This document shows, one piece after another, positions 1 to 8,623 of a DNA stretch of 64,000 bases. The notes under the pieces are model-generated. The model saw only the letters and a list, made by a program, of their open reading frames with translations. It was not told the origin of the DNA and made no database searches. Position 1 is the first letter of the stretch; every line of letters starts with the position of its first letter. A program made the translations under genes and the position numbers. Origin of the DNA: Maribacter aquimaris (GTDB lineage Bacteria; Bacteroidota; Bacteroidia; Flavobacteriales; Flavobacteriaceae); NCBI RefSeq assembly GCF_014596745.1, contig NZ_JABTCF010000003.1, forward strand, positions 248,001 through 312,000. Direction: 5' to 3'.

Positions 1-404
1 TGTATCGAAACGAGCTTGCCTCTATTTTTACCTGTAGAAATCTCCGCTATATAAGTGGGCGCCAAAATTAAGGCCGCTCCGAATGCTAAACCGCCTAACA
101 TTCTGGCCATGTAGAGCATTTCATAGGAAATTGAATACGCCGAAAGCAATGCTGATAACACATAGCTTATGGCTACATATAACAGTAACTTTTTCCTACC
201 GAAAAAATCGCTTAGCCTGCCTGCCAATAACATCGCAAACATGGCTGCAAAGGAAGGCGAACTTACGACCCAACCCGATTGTAATGCGTCTAAGTTATAC
301 TCTGGGTTAACATATGACATTACTCCTGATATGATACCTGCATCAAAACCGAATAAGAATCCGCCTAATGAAACCACAAAAGCAATAAATATCGATTTTT
401 TCAT
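1..404 (-). CDS. MFS sugar porter, N-terminal part (runs off the window edge)
   Basis: A minus-strand reading frame starts at 404 and stays open to base 1, so only about 134 N-terminal residues are present. The protein begins MKKSIFIAFVVSLGGFLFGF, a first membrane helix followed by DAGIISG, as in the sugar-porter group of the major facilitator superfamily. After helix 2 comes GRLSDFFGRKK, the conserved MFS loop 2-3 motif (GxxxDxxGRkk), and helix 4 carries an RMLGG motif. Its likely role is proton-coupled uptake of a monosaccharide or polyol across the inner membrane; the substrate cannot be told. The start lies 5 bases after the stop of the Gfo/Idh/MocA gene at 410-1390, so the two are almost certainly cotranscribed. 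Confidence 0.88.
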   Translation of the reverse strand, partial: MKKSIFIAFVVSLGGFLFGFDAGIISGVMSYVNPEYNLDALQSGWVVSSPSFAAMFAMLLAGRLSDFFGRKKLLLYVAISYVLSALLSAYSISYEMLYMARMLGGLAFGAALILAPTYIAEISTGKNRGKLVSI

Positions 405-409
405 ATGTT

Positions 410-1390
410 CTATTCGAATGGATATTTTAATCCTATGGAAGTCCTGATTTTATCGAGCAAACCAATTACCTTTAAACTGTCACCCAACGCCCACAATTTG
501 TTCTCTTTCGCATTTGACATCAAATGGTCTTGACACGATATAATTTCATGGGCAAATCCCTTGCCTATTGTCGGTTTTAAAAAATCAACTTTTTTACCGT
601 CTTTAATGATGCTATACCCTTGTGCTTCGTGCCAAATTCTATGAATTTGAATTTCGCCTTCAGTACCATAAATTCTAGCAATCATATCGCTTTCATGGCA
701 AAATCCGGTATACAGCATCGCTTGTGCATTATCATAGTTAAATATCGCCGATGTTTGAATATCAGCACCGGTTTCATGAAACTGGGCAGATGCCTGAATA
801 TCATTAGGTATGCCTAAAAGCAAATATGCCAAAAACACGGGATACGGCCCCATATCCAACAAGGCGCCACCGGCCAAGGCCATGTTCAAGTTGCGCCCAT
901 ACTCATCTTCCAAATTCTGAGGAAAAGAAAAATCAGCTTTAATATGGACAATATCGCCAATTACCCCTTGTGCTATCTTTTCTTTAATTTCCACTATGGA
1001 AGGATTGAATCTAGTCCAAAATGCTTCCATAAGATACACCTTATTGGCTTTGGAAGCCTCAATCATCGATTTTACTTGCTCCGTATTTACGGCCAAAGGC
1101 TTTTCGCAGAGCACATGCTTGCCTTGGTTCATGGCAGCAATACTTAATTGGGCATGTGAATCATGTGGGGTTGCGATATATACAATATCCACATTAGGGT
1201 CCTGAAATAGGGCATCGTATGAACCATAATTTTTGACGGCGCCATGTTTTTTAGCAAACACTTCTGATTTCTCTTTAGAACGCGAGGCAACGGCATATAT
1301 AGTAGCCTGTTCCACCAAGGATAAATCTCCACAAAATTGGTTCGCAATGTTACCCAAGCCTATAATACCCCAGTTAATTTGTTTAGACAT
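410..1390 (-). CDS. Gfo/Idh/MocA family NAD(P)-dependent oxidoreductase (cytoplasmic)
   Basis: This 326-residue protein has an N-terminal Rossmann motif GIIGLGNIA (residues 8-16) and the family signature EKPLAVN (about residues 96-102), whose lysine is the usual catalytic residue. A C-terminal alpha/beta dimerisation domain follows. It resembles the dimeric dihydrodiol / glucose-fructose oxidoreductase branch. There is no signal peptide, unlike the other Gfo/Idh/MocA proteins in this window, so it should act in the cytoplasm, probably on a sugar imported by the MFS porter encoded 5 bases downstream. The exact substrate is unknown. It is separated from the upstream operon by about 600 non-coding bases. 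Confidence 0.9.
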   Translation of the reverse strand: MSKQINWGIIGLGNIANQFCGDLSLVEQATIYAVASRSKEKSEVFAKKHGAVKNYGSYDALFQDPNVDIVYIATPHDSHAQLSIAAMNQGKHVLCEKPLAVNTEQVKSMIEASKANKVYLMEAFWTRFNPSIVEIKEKIAQGVIGDIVHIKADFSFPQNLEDEYGRNLNMALAGGALLDMGPYPVFLAYLLLGIPNDIQASAQFHETGADIQTSAIFNYDNAQAMLYTGFCHESDMIARIYGTEGEIQIHRIWHEAQGYSIIKDGKKVDFLKPTIGKGFAHEIISCQDHLMSNAKENKLWALGDSLKVIGLLDKIRTSIGLKYPFE

Positions 1391-1992
1391 GTATGATTAT
1401 TATAAGATTCGAACTGTAAGAAGTTGTTAAATGGAACTTTCTTAGATGCTAGGCAAAGCTAATCGGCCTACAAAAGAATGGGTAGCACATATGAAGCAGA
1501 TGATATTAAAAATGAAGCGGAGGAGTAAAATTGAAATCAATACTTATTCTAAATGGAACCCGACTCTATATGGATTAAAGTGATACAAGTTTCACCTAAA
1601 TCCTCATATAAAGCACGATATGGAATTGAATAATAATAAATTAACTGCAAAGACAGTAATTGGATTTTTGATTTCTCAAATTTATTGGGAGATCATTTTC
1701 GTTTAGGCATCTACAAAGAGGGTTAGAATAAAACAAAGTTGCCAACCAAGGTCAACAACTTTGTAAAAACCAACTCAACAATTGGGAATCAAAACCCGTT
1801 GTTAAGCTGGCGAATTAAAATAATAAGCCATACTCCCTTTTTGATATCATAATCGATTAACACGAAAGTATTCCAAAATAAAACCAATCCAGTGAAGCTG
1901 TTTCTAATCAAACTTTGTGACAATCAACATGGAATTACTTCTAATTCACATGCACCCGAGGCGATTTCAACCTACTGGAGCCTCTCTGATTA
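1391..1992. other. Intergenic stretch without a supportable gene
   Basis: About 600 bases with stops in all frames and no recognisable product. A 9-base inverted repeat (1733-1741 / 1756-1764, 14-base loop) is present but has no U-tract on either strand, so it is not called a terminator. The promoter of the 410-1390 / MFS unit should lie in the part nearest 1390; no convincing -33/-7 pair was identified. Confidence 0.6.
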
Positions 1993-3339
1993 TTAATATA
2001 AAAGCTTTTCCCATCCTGGAGCATATTCCCTACTCCAATATTTCATTGCTTCTTTATTGTCCAATATATGTCCATTTTTAGGATCAATCTTCAAATTTTG
2101 TCCAGAACGCAATGCTATGTTACCCAATTGAACGAGCAAAGTACTTTTATGCCCTCCATCAATATCGGAATTTAACGGTGTTCCTTTCCGGATGGCATCA
2201 AAAAAGTTTTGAATATGTAAAATATCCAGAAACTGAGAGGGATCCGAAAGGTTATTGGCATTAATTTCTTCCATGCCGTCTTCCGCCTTGATCAATTTAT
2301 TGTTTAAATCATAAACCTTGTAAGAATTCCCCGATTCTATAACCAAAGAACCATTTTCCCCATAGAACATAACACCCACACTACTTCCTTCGACAGAACG
2401 ACCGTTACAACTTCGTCCCTCCCATGTCATCAGGCTATTATTATCAAACTCCAGGTTAATGATTTGTGTATCAGGAGTTTCCCAATCGTCATCATAACGA
2501 TACCGACCACCATTGGAACTTACCTTGGTGGGGTACTCCACCCCTAGACCCCATCTGGCCAAATCCACAAAGTGGGTTCCATTATTCAGTGCCTCACCTG
2601 TTCCCCAATTCCAGAACCAATGCCAATTGTAATGAATTAAATTATCCCTGAACGCCTCGCGCGGTGCAGGGCCTTGCCATAATTCATAATCCAACCAGTC
2701 CGGTACCTCTGTTACTTTTCCCTTCCCAATAGTAGGACGATTATTCGTATACCATGTTTTGGCAAAATAAGGTCGGCCGATAATACCTTCTTTCAAATCT
2801 TTAATACCCTTTACAACATTTGGCCAAGAGCGTCGCTGGTTACCCATTTGTACCACTCGATCGTATTTAATGGATGCGGCTACCGCTAGTTCCCCTTCAT
2901 TTGGGTTATGACTTGCCGGTTTCTCTAAATAAACATGTTTACCGGCCTTACATGCCATTATGGCTGCAGGCGCATGCCAATGGTCTGGAGCAGTTACAAC
3001 CAAGATATCAACATTCTTATCATCCAAGGCCTCCCTAAAATCCGTTACATGTTTGGGTTTCCTGTTTTGTATTTTATCTATGCCGGTGATGAACTTTGCA
3101 GATGCCCTCTTATCTACATCGCAAGAATAGACAACGTCGCAGTTTGACTGTAAGGCGAAATTAGACCCCACTGAATAACCCCTGCTATTTACACCCATAC
3201 AGGCTACCTTGAGACGTTCATTAGACCCTATTATATTACCATAACTTTTAGCACTGAACCCTGGCAACACCCCTCCAATAGATAAGGATGAGACACCTAA
3301 AGCTGCCTTTTTTATAAAATCCCTTCGTTTGTTTTCCAT
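1993..3339 (-). CDS. Tat-exported Gfo/Idh/MocA family oxidoreductase
   Basis: The 448-residue protein starts MENKRRDFIKKAALG, a twin-arginine leader, and has a hydrophobic stretch ending near residue 30, so it should be exported already folded with its nicotinamide cofactor. The mature part has a Rossmann segment (VACMGVNSRGYSVG), the HWHAPAAIMACKAGKHVY segment and the EKPASHN signature with its lysine. The long C-terminal domain contains the WYTNNRPTIGKGK stretch common in exported Bacteroidota/Planctomycetota members. It lies downstream of nagB in the same direction (170-base gap). Family knowledge suggests periplasmic oxidation of a sugar or glycoside, possibly at C3; the specific substrate is not visible. 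Confidence 0.9.
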   Translation of the reverse strand: MENKRRDFIKKAALGVSSLSIGGVLPGFSAKSYGNIIGSNERLKVACMGVNSRGYSVGSNFALQSNCDVVYSCDVDKRASAKFITGIDKIQNRKPKHVTDFREALDDKNVDILVVTAPDHWHAPAAIMACKAGKHVYLEKPASHNPNEGELAVAASIKYDRVVQMGNQRRSWPNVVKGIKDLKEGIIGRPYFAKTWYTNNRPTIGKGKVTEVPDWLDYELWQGPAPREAFRDNLIHYNWHWFWNWGTGEALNNGTHFVDLARWGLGVEYPTKVSSNGGRYRYDDDWETPDTQIINLEFDNNSLMTWEGRSCNGRSVEGSSVGVMFYGENGSLVIESGNSYKVYDLNNKLIKAEDGMEEINANNLSDPSQFLDILHIQNFFDAIRKGTPLNSDIDGGHKSTLLVQLGNIALRSGQNLKIDPKNGHILDNKEAMKYWSREYAPGWEKLLY

Positions 3340-3509
3340 ATTTTGTTTGTATTATACTTGTTTTATATCATTTTACCACGTCGTTCGTCCTCTTGTTTCC
3401 TTTATAAATCAGTACCCTGTAAGTAACAAAAGGCTTCCACAATTATATTTCCTGTTTCAGGCTTACAAACAAATCGATTGTTGTACTAGTGCCTAATGAC
3501 TATAATGGG

Positions 3510-4283
3510 TTAGCTTAATGAATTTTGTAATCGAGACGCTGATTCCACATCCAAAAACATTCTTATATCGTTATGTCTTCTTAACACACTAGCAGGGCAA
3601 TCAGTCGTTACGTCTCCATTTAAGGCGTTATAAACTGCTTCCGCCTTTCTTTCGTCAGGTACCACACAGCTGATTGCCTTACTATTCATAATAGCCGGGA
3701 TAGTCAATGTTAAAGCCTTTTTCGGAACATCATCGATCGTAGGGAACCATCCTTCCCCTAATTGTTGATTTCTACATTGCTCGTCCAAGTCAACCAACTT
3801 CACTAATTTGGTATCGTTGAAATCTGCAACTGGAGGGTCATTGAATGCAATATGGCCGTTCTCCCCTATTCCAATACACGCTACATCAATTTCATGCTCT
3901 CTTAATCTAGCGGCATACTTGTCCATTTCATCCTCTATATCTTCAGCATCCCCATTAATTAGATAAACCTCTAAGGGATTGACGAAATCCAAAATTCTCT
4001 CTTTTAGGTATTTGCGGAAACTTGCTGGATGCGTATCGGCTATACCGTAATATTCATCCAAATGGAAAACTATTACTTTCTTCCAGTCAATTTTTGCCAG
4101 CCTCAAAGCCTTTAAAAAAGTGAACTGTGAAGATCCCGTTGCCAAAATCACCCTTGCTATACCTTTTTTTGCAATAGCCTCATTGATTTTCATTTCAACA
4201 AAATCAGCTGCTGCTTTCCCCATTTCCTCGGGTCGTTGGTAAATATCTATGTTCAGGTCTTGAACTTTAAAAGTTGTATTCAT
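3510..4283 (-). CDS. nagB: Glucosamine-6-phosphate deaminase-like protein (NagB family)
   Basis: 257 residues, the normal NagB length. NagB isomerises and deaminates glucosamine-6-phosphate to fructose-6-phosphate and ammonia in the cytoplasm. The phosphate-loop region (ATGSSQ, residues 48-53), the catalytic LDEY (Asp76) and GENGHIAFNDP with His144 are present. The E. coli catalytic aspartate in GNDGH is Glu141 here, and the AFNEP glutamate is Asp149, a conservative variant seen in other lineages as far as I recall. It starts 9 bases after the Nramp-like gene, inside an operon with a NagA-like protein. No hexosamine kinase or PTS gene is visible anywhere in the window, so the source of a phosphorylated substrate is unexplained. 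Confidence 0.9.
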   Translation of the reverse strand: MNTTFKVQDLNIDIYQRPEEMGKAAADFVEMKINEAIAKKGIARVILATGSSQFTFLKALRLAKIDWKKVIVFHLDEYYGIADTHPASFRKYLKERILDFVNPLEVYLINGDAEDIEDEMDKYAARLREHEIDVACIGIGENGHIAFNDPPVADFNDTKLVKLVDLDEQCRNQQLGEGWFPTIDDVPKKALTLTIPAIMNSKAISCVVPDERKAEAVYNALNGDVTTDCPASVLRRHNDIRMFLDVESASRLQNSLS

Positions 4284-4292
4284 ATTTCTATT

Positions 4293-5537
4293 TTAGTAAA
4301 TAAATTCCATCATTGCGAACCATGATGTTATTAAGGAAAACAGTATCACCGCGAGGATACCAATATTCATTTTAACCCCTGCCTTATACTCGTGCATCAC
4401 AGATTCCCTGTTAATCAAAATATAAATCGGAATCGCTACGGCCGGAAGAATAAAAGCTTGAAAAGCTTGCGAAAAAACCATTAAGATAGGTGGCTTTTCT
4501 TCCATAAAAACAGTTCCAAAAGTAAATAGCAATGCTACTACGATAAGTACTCTTGATTGGTTAGAATGTATATTACGAGGTTTTCCGGTGTAATCGGCAA
4601 TCAGCCATGGCGCTATCAGAACTATGGGGAATACCGTAGACAATCCGGCACCGGTAATACCTATAATTAAAAGAAAAGCCGAAAATTTTCCACCAATGGG
4701 CTCGAACAACTGTATCATATCGACCGTATTGTCAAGTTTCAGCCCCATAACATGAAGCGTTCCTGCTCCAACGGCCATAATCACCCCACTGAGAAAAAGC
4801 ATCATGGAAGCGGAAACAAAGGCATCCCTTTTTTCTTTTTTTATATCCTTTACCCCCCAACCTTTCTCTGCTACCACAGTACTTCTCATGATAAAAACAG
4901 CTGCCGAACAAGTCGTCCCCGCTATAGCGGCTATCAACATATAAGCGCCCGGGGTATTGGGCACTGAAGGAACCATACCTTCCATTAAAGCCCCCATGCT
5001 TGGTTTCACCATTATAAATACAAGGAGAAATGACAGCCCCATCAGGATTACAAGAACCGTAAGTATTTTTTCAAACATTTGATACCTACCAAACCATAGG
5101 AATAAATAGAGTATCGAGACAAAAAAGAGGATGATCCAAAAGGTATTTAACTCCAACCCATTAAAGGCCAACTTAATTCCTTCTTGAACAAGGTCGGCAA
5201 CGATTCCCATTACCCCAATAAGGGCAAGTAACTCCCCTATTATAAGGGCGATAATTATATAGAGGGAAAGTAACCAGCCCCAACGAAATTCTTTTTTAAA
5301 ATTAAAAAGAGCGGTATTACCCGAAACTAAGGTCACTTTTCCATAAGCAACCATAAGTATATAGGTGAAAATACACGAAAGTACGAGAGCCCAAAATAAA
5401 CCCATACCATGTTCCGCTCCAGTTTTGGCCATAGTAGTAACACTCCCTGTACCAATATTGTAACCAATTAGGAATAGACCAGGGCCAACAACACTTAACG
5501 CTAAAAGTATTTTCTTGATTATCTTATTGCTTGCCAT
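4293..5537 (-). CDS. Divergent Nramp-superfamily permease lacking the metal-site residues
   Basis: 414 residues with about 11 predicted membrane helices. Helix 1 begins VGPGLFLIGYNIGTGS, which aligns with the GPG...DPGN helix 1 of Nramp divalent-metal transporters. The metal-binding Asp and Asn of DPGN are Gly and Ser (GTGS). The helix 6 MPH motif is absent (GTTCSAAVFIMRS in its place). It therefore belongs to the Nramp fold but is unlikely to bind Mn/Fe in the classical way. It sits between nagB and the nagA-like gene, suggesting that it imports the product of the periplasmic amino-sugar pathway; that is inference. A second copy with parallel losses is at 57115-58335. Confidence 0.85.
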   Translation of the reverse strand: MASNKIIKKILLALSVVGPGLFLIGYNIGTGSVTTMAKTGAEHGMGLFWALVLSCIFTYILMVAYGKVTLVSGNTALFNFKKEFRWGWLLSLYIIIALIIGELLALIGVMGIVADLVQEGIKLAFNGLELNTFWIILFFVSILYLFLWFGRYQMFEKILTVLVILMGLSFLLVFIMVKPSMGALMEGMVPSVPNTPGAYMLIAAIAGTTCSAAVFIMRSTVVAEKGWGVKDIKKEKRDAFVSASMMLFLSGVIMAVGAGTLHVMGLKLDNTVDMIQLFEPIGGKFSAFLLIIGITGAGLSTVFPIVLIAPWLIADYTGKPRNIHSNQSRVLIVVALLFTFGTVFMEEKPPILMVFSQAFQAFILPAVAIPIYILINRESVMHEYKAGVKMNIGILAVILFSLITSWFAMMEFIY

Positions 5538-5579
5538 GAACAGTATGTTATTATTAAATATATTTTGACTCTAAAAAAT

Positions 5580-6797
5580 TTAGTTCCTGGAATAGACCAA
5601 TTTGCCGGATACGTATGTTTTTTGAATAACCATTTCATTCTTATCCATGGTAAATAGTATCAAATCAGCCCTTTTACCCTTTTCTAATTTACCTAAAGTT
5701 TCCATTGAAAACATTTCGGCCGGATTCGTACTTGCCATTTGGATGGCTTCCGGAAGACTACATTGTGTATATTCCATCATCACTCCCAAACACTTACTTA
5801 TAGGGGATGCCGCTCCCGCGAGCACATTTTCCTTTGGAAGCTTCACTACGTTCGGTGTAAGCAACAATTTACGTTCCCCCCTAATATATTCCCCTGGTGG
5901 CAATCCCGCCAAATCCAAAGCGTCCGACACCAAGATTGTCTTATTTGGTCCCTTTACCTTATAAAAACTTCGTACTTCCTCTCTTGTCAAATGAAAACCA
6001 TCTGTAATAATACTCGTCGTTATACGATCATCTGACAATTGAGGCCAAAGCGGATTGTGGTGACGATTTATCTCATTCGCACATCCATTCCCTAAGTGTG
6101 TCGCCATTTTTGCTCCTGCATCAACGGCATTTTTAACCTGAATAGCAGAACCATTATGATGGCCCAGAGAGACCACGACCCCACTTTCGGTACATTTTTT
6201 TATAAATGGAATAGCACCTTCCAGTTCTGGGGCCATTGTAATTATCACTATCCCATTTTCAGCTGCTTTTTGTATTTCCTGGAATTCTTCCCAATCTGGA
6301 TTTTTTATATACTTTTCCAGATGGGCACCCCTAAATCCTGCTACAGGAGAGATATAGGGTCCCTCCAAATGAAAACCAGGTATTGACGGCCCGATCTCTG
6401 GATCCTTTCTTGCTGCTGCCAATACTGCAAAATTCTCCTTGATCCTATTAATATCACTTGTGATGATGGTGGGGAAATAACTGGTGACCCCAACTTTCCA
6501 TAGAGCCTTGGTAGCCTTCCTAATATCTTCAACGGTCAAGCCCGGTCCAGAAAAATCAACACCCATATATCCATTGATCTGAACATCAATTAAGCCAGGT
6601 GCCATAAATATTTTGGTTTCAGTGTTCTTTTTCAAGGATTGCGTAATCGTTGAAATTCTATCCCCTTTTATCGTAAGGGTAACGGGCTTGTTGTCTAAAT
6701 ATGAAATACCTTCTACCTTCATAGATTTGGTAGTTTCTATTTTACCAATGCCTGTAAAAACAAAAATGATCAATAATATAATTGAAGTAATCTTCAT
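5580..6797 (-). CDS. NagA-like N-acetylhexosamine deacetylase with a signal peptide
   Basis: 405 residues of the amidohydrolase family that includes N-acetylglucosamine-6-phosphate deacetylase. The metal and catalytic positions are recognisable: HLEGPY (Glu145), LGHH (His213/214), ATHLGNG (His234) and VSDAL (Asp292). What is unusual is the N-terminus: residues 1-18 are hydrophobic (MKITSIILLIIFVFTGIG) and the deacetylase domain starts only after residue 26, so export or membrane anchoring is predicted, whereas NagA is normally cytoplasmic. A periplasmic enzyme would meet unphosphorylated amino sugars. The segment after His234 (GNGCANEINRHH) also differs from the usual HLFNAM. Downstream are the Nramp-like permease (42-base gap) and nagB. 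Confidence 0.88.
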   Translation of the reverse strand: MKITSIILLIIFVFTGIGKIETTKSMKVEGISYLDNKPVTLTIKGDRISTITQSLKKNTETKIFMAPGLIDVQINGYMGVDFSGPGLTVEDIRKATKALWKVGVTSYFPTIITSDINRIKENFAVLAAARKDPEIGPSIPGFHLEGPYISPVAGFRGAHLEKYIKNPDWEEFQEIQKAAENGIVIITMAPELEGAIPFIKKCTESGVVVSLGHHNGSAIQVKNAVDAGAKMATHLGNGCANEINRHHNPLWPQLSDDRITTSIITDGFHLTREEVRSFYKVKGPNKTILVSDALDLAGLPPGEYIRGERKLLLTPNVVKLPKENVLAGAASPISKCLGVMMEYTQCSLPEAIQMASTNPAEMFSMETLGKLEKGKRADLILFTMDKNEMVIQKTYVSGKLVYSRN

Positions 6798-6813
6798 AGT
6801 GGTTCGTTTAGGG

Positions 6814-7605
6814 CTATTCTTTATTGCTGTCTAGTATTCTGATTTTTATATTCCGGAACCACGCATCATCATCATGGTTTTGTAAGACAATATGTCCTTT
6901 TCGCTTTTTAATGAAATCCGGAAAGTCCTTATACTTACTAATTTGGTACAATGAATCCAATTGGGCGGATTCGTAATCATATTCGACTACCCTTTTTCCA
7001 TTCAACCAATGCTCAACATGGTTGCCATTTACGATTATCCTGCTTGAATTAAATTGCCCTACAGGCTTCAATTCAACATTCTTTGCTACAATCATATCAT
7101 AAAGTGAACCCGTAAAATGTGAAGTCTTCAAGTTTTCATATAATTCATCGGTATCATCCAATAATTGATATTCAAAACCAATTGCACCGTGGGGGGAATC
7201 ATACTTTTGGGACATTGCTTCGGACACATTATACTTTATTCCGCTATTACCGGCCTTGGATATTTTCCATTCAAAATAAAGTTCGTAATTATCAAAGGTT
7301 GCAATGGTCATCAAATCCCCACCTTCAATAGGCTGTCCATCCGGTAAGGAAGGAACCAAGCCATTGTTCAATTTCCTAATGGTACCATCCTCAATAGTCC
7401 AATGTTTGTCAGGCACTTTTTCCATACCTAATCCACGCCACCCATCAAATGTCTTTCCATCAAACAATAGTTGCCAGTCAGATTCATTTTCCTTATGATT
7501 TTGATTCCCTATTTCCTCCTTATCGTGGGTACTTTGTTTTTTTTCTTGTTTGCAGCTTACTATAAATAAACTAGCCAACATAATGGAAACAATGATTCTT
7601 TTCAT
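6814..7605 (-). CDS. DUF1080 (3-keto-disaccharide hydrolase domain) lipoprotein
   Basis: 263 residues. A lipoprotein signal peptide ends LFIVSC (Cys18). The mature protein is one DUF1080 beta-sandwich with the signature DWQLLFDGKTFDGWRG near residue 43 and AGNSGIKYNV in the middle. Members of this family have been reported to act on 3-keto glycosides made by Gfo/Idh/MocA dehydrogenases. The gene immediately upstream (7616-8623, 10-base gap) is such a dehydrogenase and the one downstream (16-base gap) is the exported NagA-like deacetylase. It is therefore a good candidate for the cleavage step of a periplasmic 3-keto pathway acting on an N-acetylhexosaminide. The substrate assignment is inferred from context. 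Confidence 0.88.
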   Translation of the reverse strand: MKRIIVSIMLASLFIVSCKQEKKQSTHDKEEIGNQNHKENESDWQLLFDGKTFDGWRGLGMEKVPDKHWTIEDGTIRKLNNGLVPSLPDGQPIEGGDLMTIATFDNYELYFEWKISKAGNSGIKYNVSEAMSQKYDSPHGAIGFEYQLLDDTDELYENLKTSHFTGSLYDMIVAKNVELKPVGQFNSSRIIVNGNHVEHWLNGKRVVEYDYESAQLDSLYQISKYKDFPDFIKKRKGHIVLQNHDDDAWFRNIKIRILDSNKE

Positions 7606-7615
7606 ATTTATCTTT

Positions 7616-8623
7616 CTAAATTGTTATTTTTTCAACCTCTTCCCATTGGTTACTATCGGTAGATTTCTGAAGGGCAGCAAGTATTGCAATACCGTTCAAA
7701 ATACTTTGATGTGACCTTGGTTCCTTACCTGTTTTGAACATGTCTACCATATCCTTATCCGCTTTGGACACATCCTTGGTTAAAACATCAGGGATCATTT
7801 CCGTTAGCCCCTGATCCGTTTCAACAAAGGTTCGCCATTCATATTTTTTTGTAGAAAAAATCAAAGAAGCCAACATGCCATTTCCGAAAACCAAATGAGC
7901 TCCGTTTTTACCTTTACCATTTTTAGTCACCCTTACCTTTGCTACATCTTCCCCAAAAATATTAGTCAACGGTTGTATCATATGTGCTCCATAAAAAAAA
8001 GCCCCTCCATATATTGAATTGATATCATAGGGCCCAATACGGACTATTTGGTTTATTTCACCGATTTTATCCACTTTACTTTTGATATTATCGGTCTCAT
8101 AACTTTGTGCAATAGAACTATACGAAGTAACGGGTGTACCCACTTCACGAGCCATGGCCAAAAACTGTTTGGCCTCTTGAAGATTAGTGGAAAATGGTTT
8201 GTCCACAAAAGTCGGGACACCGGCTTTCACAAAGGGAATAGCTGCTGCCAAATGATATTTGCCGTCGCGGTGGTCTACAATAAGCGCGTCAATTTTACCC
8301 ATCATTTCTTTTGGGTCCCTTACCATATTGGGAATCCCCCCATGTTTCATAGCTTCCTTTGCAAATTCCTCGGTTTCCCCCCAAACATATTTTATTTCAA
8401 CACCAGGAAATTTTTTATCAATATTAAAGAGTTTACCAAAACCCTTGGTATGTGAATTTTCCGCCCCAATGACCCCAATTCTTATTGGTTTTGGCTTACC
8501 TGTTCTTTTGGCGATTAAATTGGTTGCGAAACTAGATGGCCCCGATAGTGTTATTGTAGACAATGCAACACCTTTGCCCAATTTTTCAATAAAAGACCTT
8601 CTCGTATTTGAATACGTACCCAT
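7616..8623 (-). CDS. Exported Gfo/Idh/MocA family protein, first gene of the amino-sugar operon
   Basis: 335 residues. The leader has an arginine pair followed by Ser-Phe-Ile (NTRRSFIEKLGKG) and a hydrophobic run, consistent with Tat export. The Rossmann segment is IRIGVIGAENSHTKGFG. The usual EKP signature reads DKPFSTN, keeping the lysine, and HRDGKYH stands where other members have the HxxH-type motif. It is a divergent member and could be a dehydrogenase or, like a few relatives, a hydrolase that uses NAD transiently. It is the first gene of the run that continues through DUF1080, NagA-like, Nramp-like and NagB with gaps of 9-42 bases, and the promoter must lie in the 925-base region above it. 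Confidence 0.87.
   Translation of the reverse strand: MGTYSNTRRSFIEKLGKGVALSTITLSGPSSFATNLIAKRTGKPKPIRIGVIGAENSHTKGFGKLFNIDKKFPGVEIKYVWGETEEFAKEAMKHGGIPNMVRDPKEMMGKIDALIVDHRDGKYHLAAAIPFVKAGVPTFVDKPFSTNLQEAKQFLAMAREVGTPVTSYSSIAQSYETDNIKSKVDKIGEINQIVRIGPYDINSIYGGAFFYGAHMIQPLTNIFGEDVAKVRVTKNGKGKNGAHLVFGNGMLASLIFSTKKYEWRTFVETDQGLTEMIPDVLTKDVSKADKDMVDMFKTGKEPRSHQSILNGIAILAALQKSTDSNQWEEVEKITI

Noticed and set aside
1733-1764. 9-base inverted repeat considered as a terminator
   Set aside because: Long AT-rich loop and no T-run on either strand.
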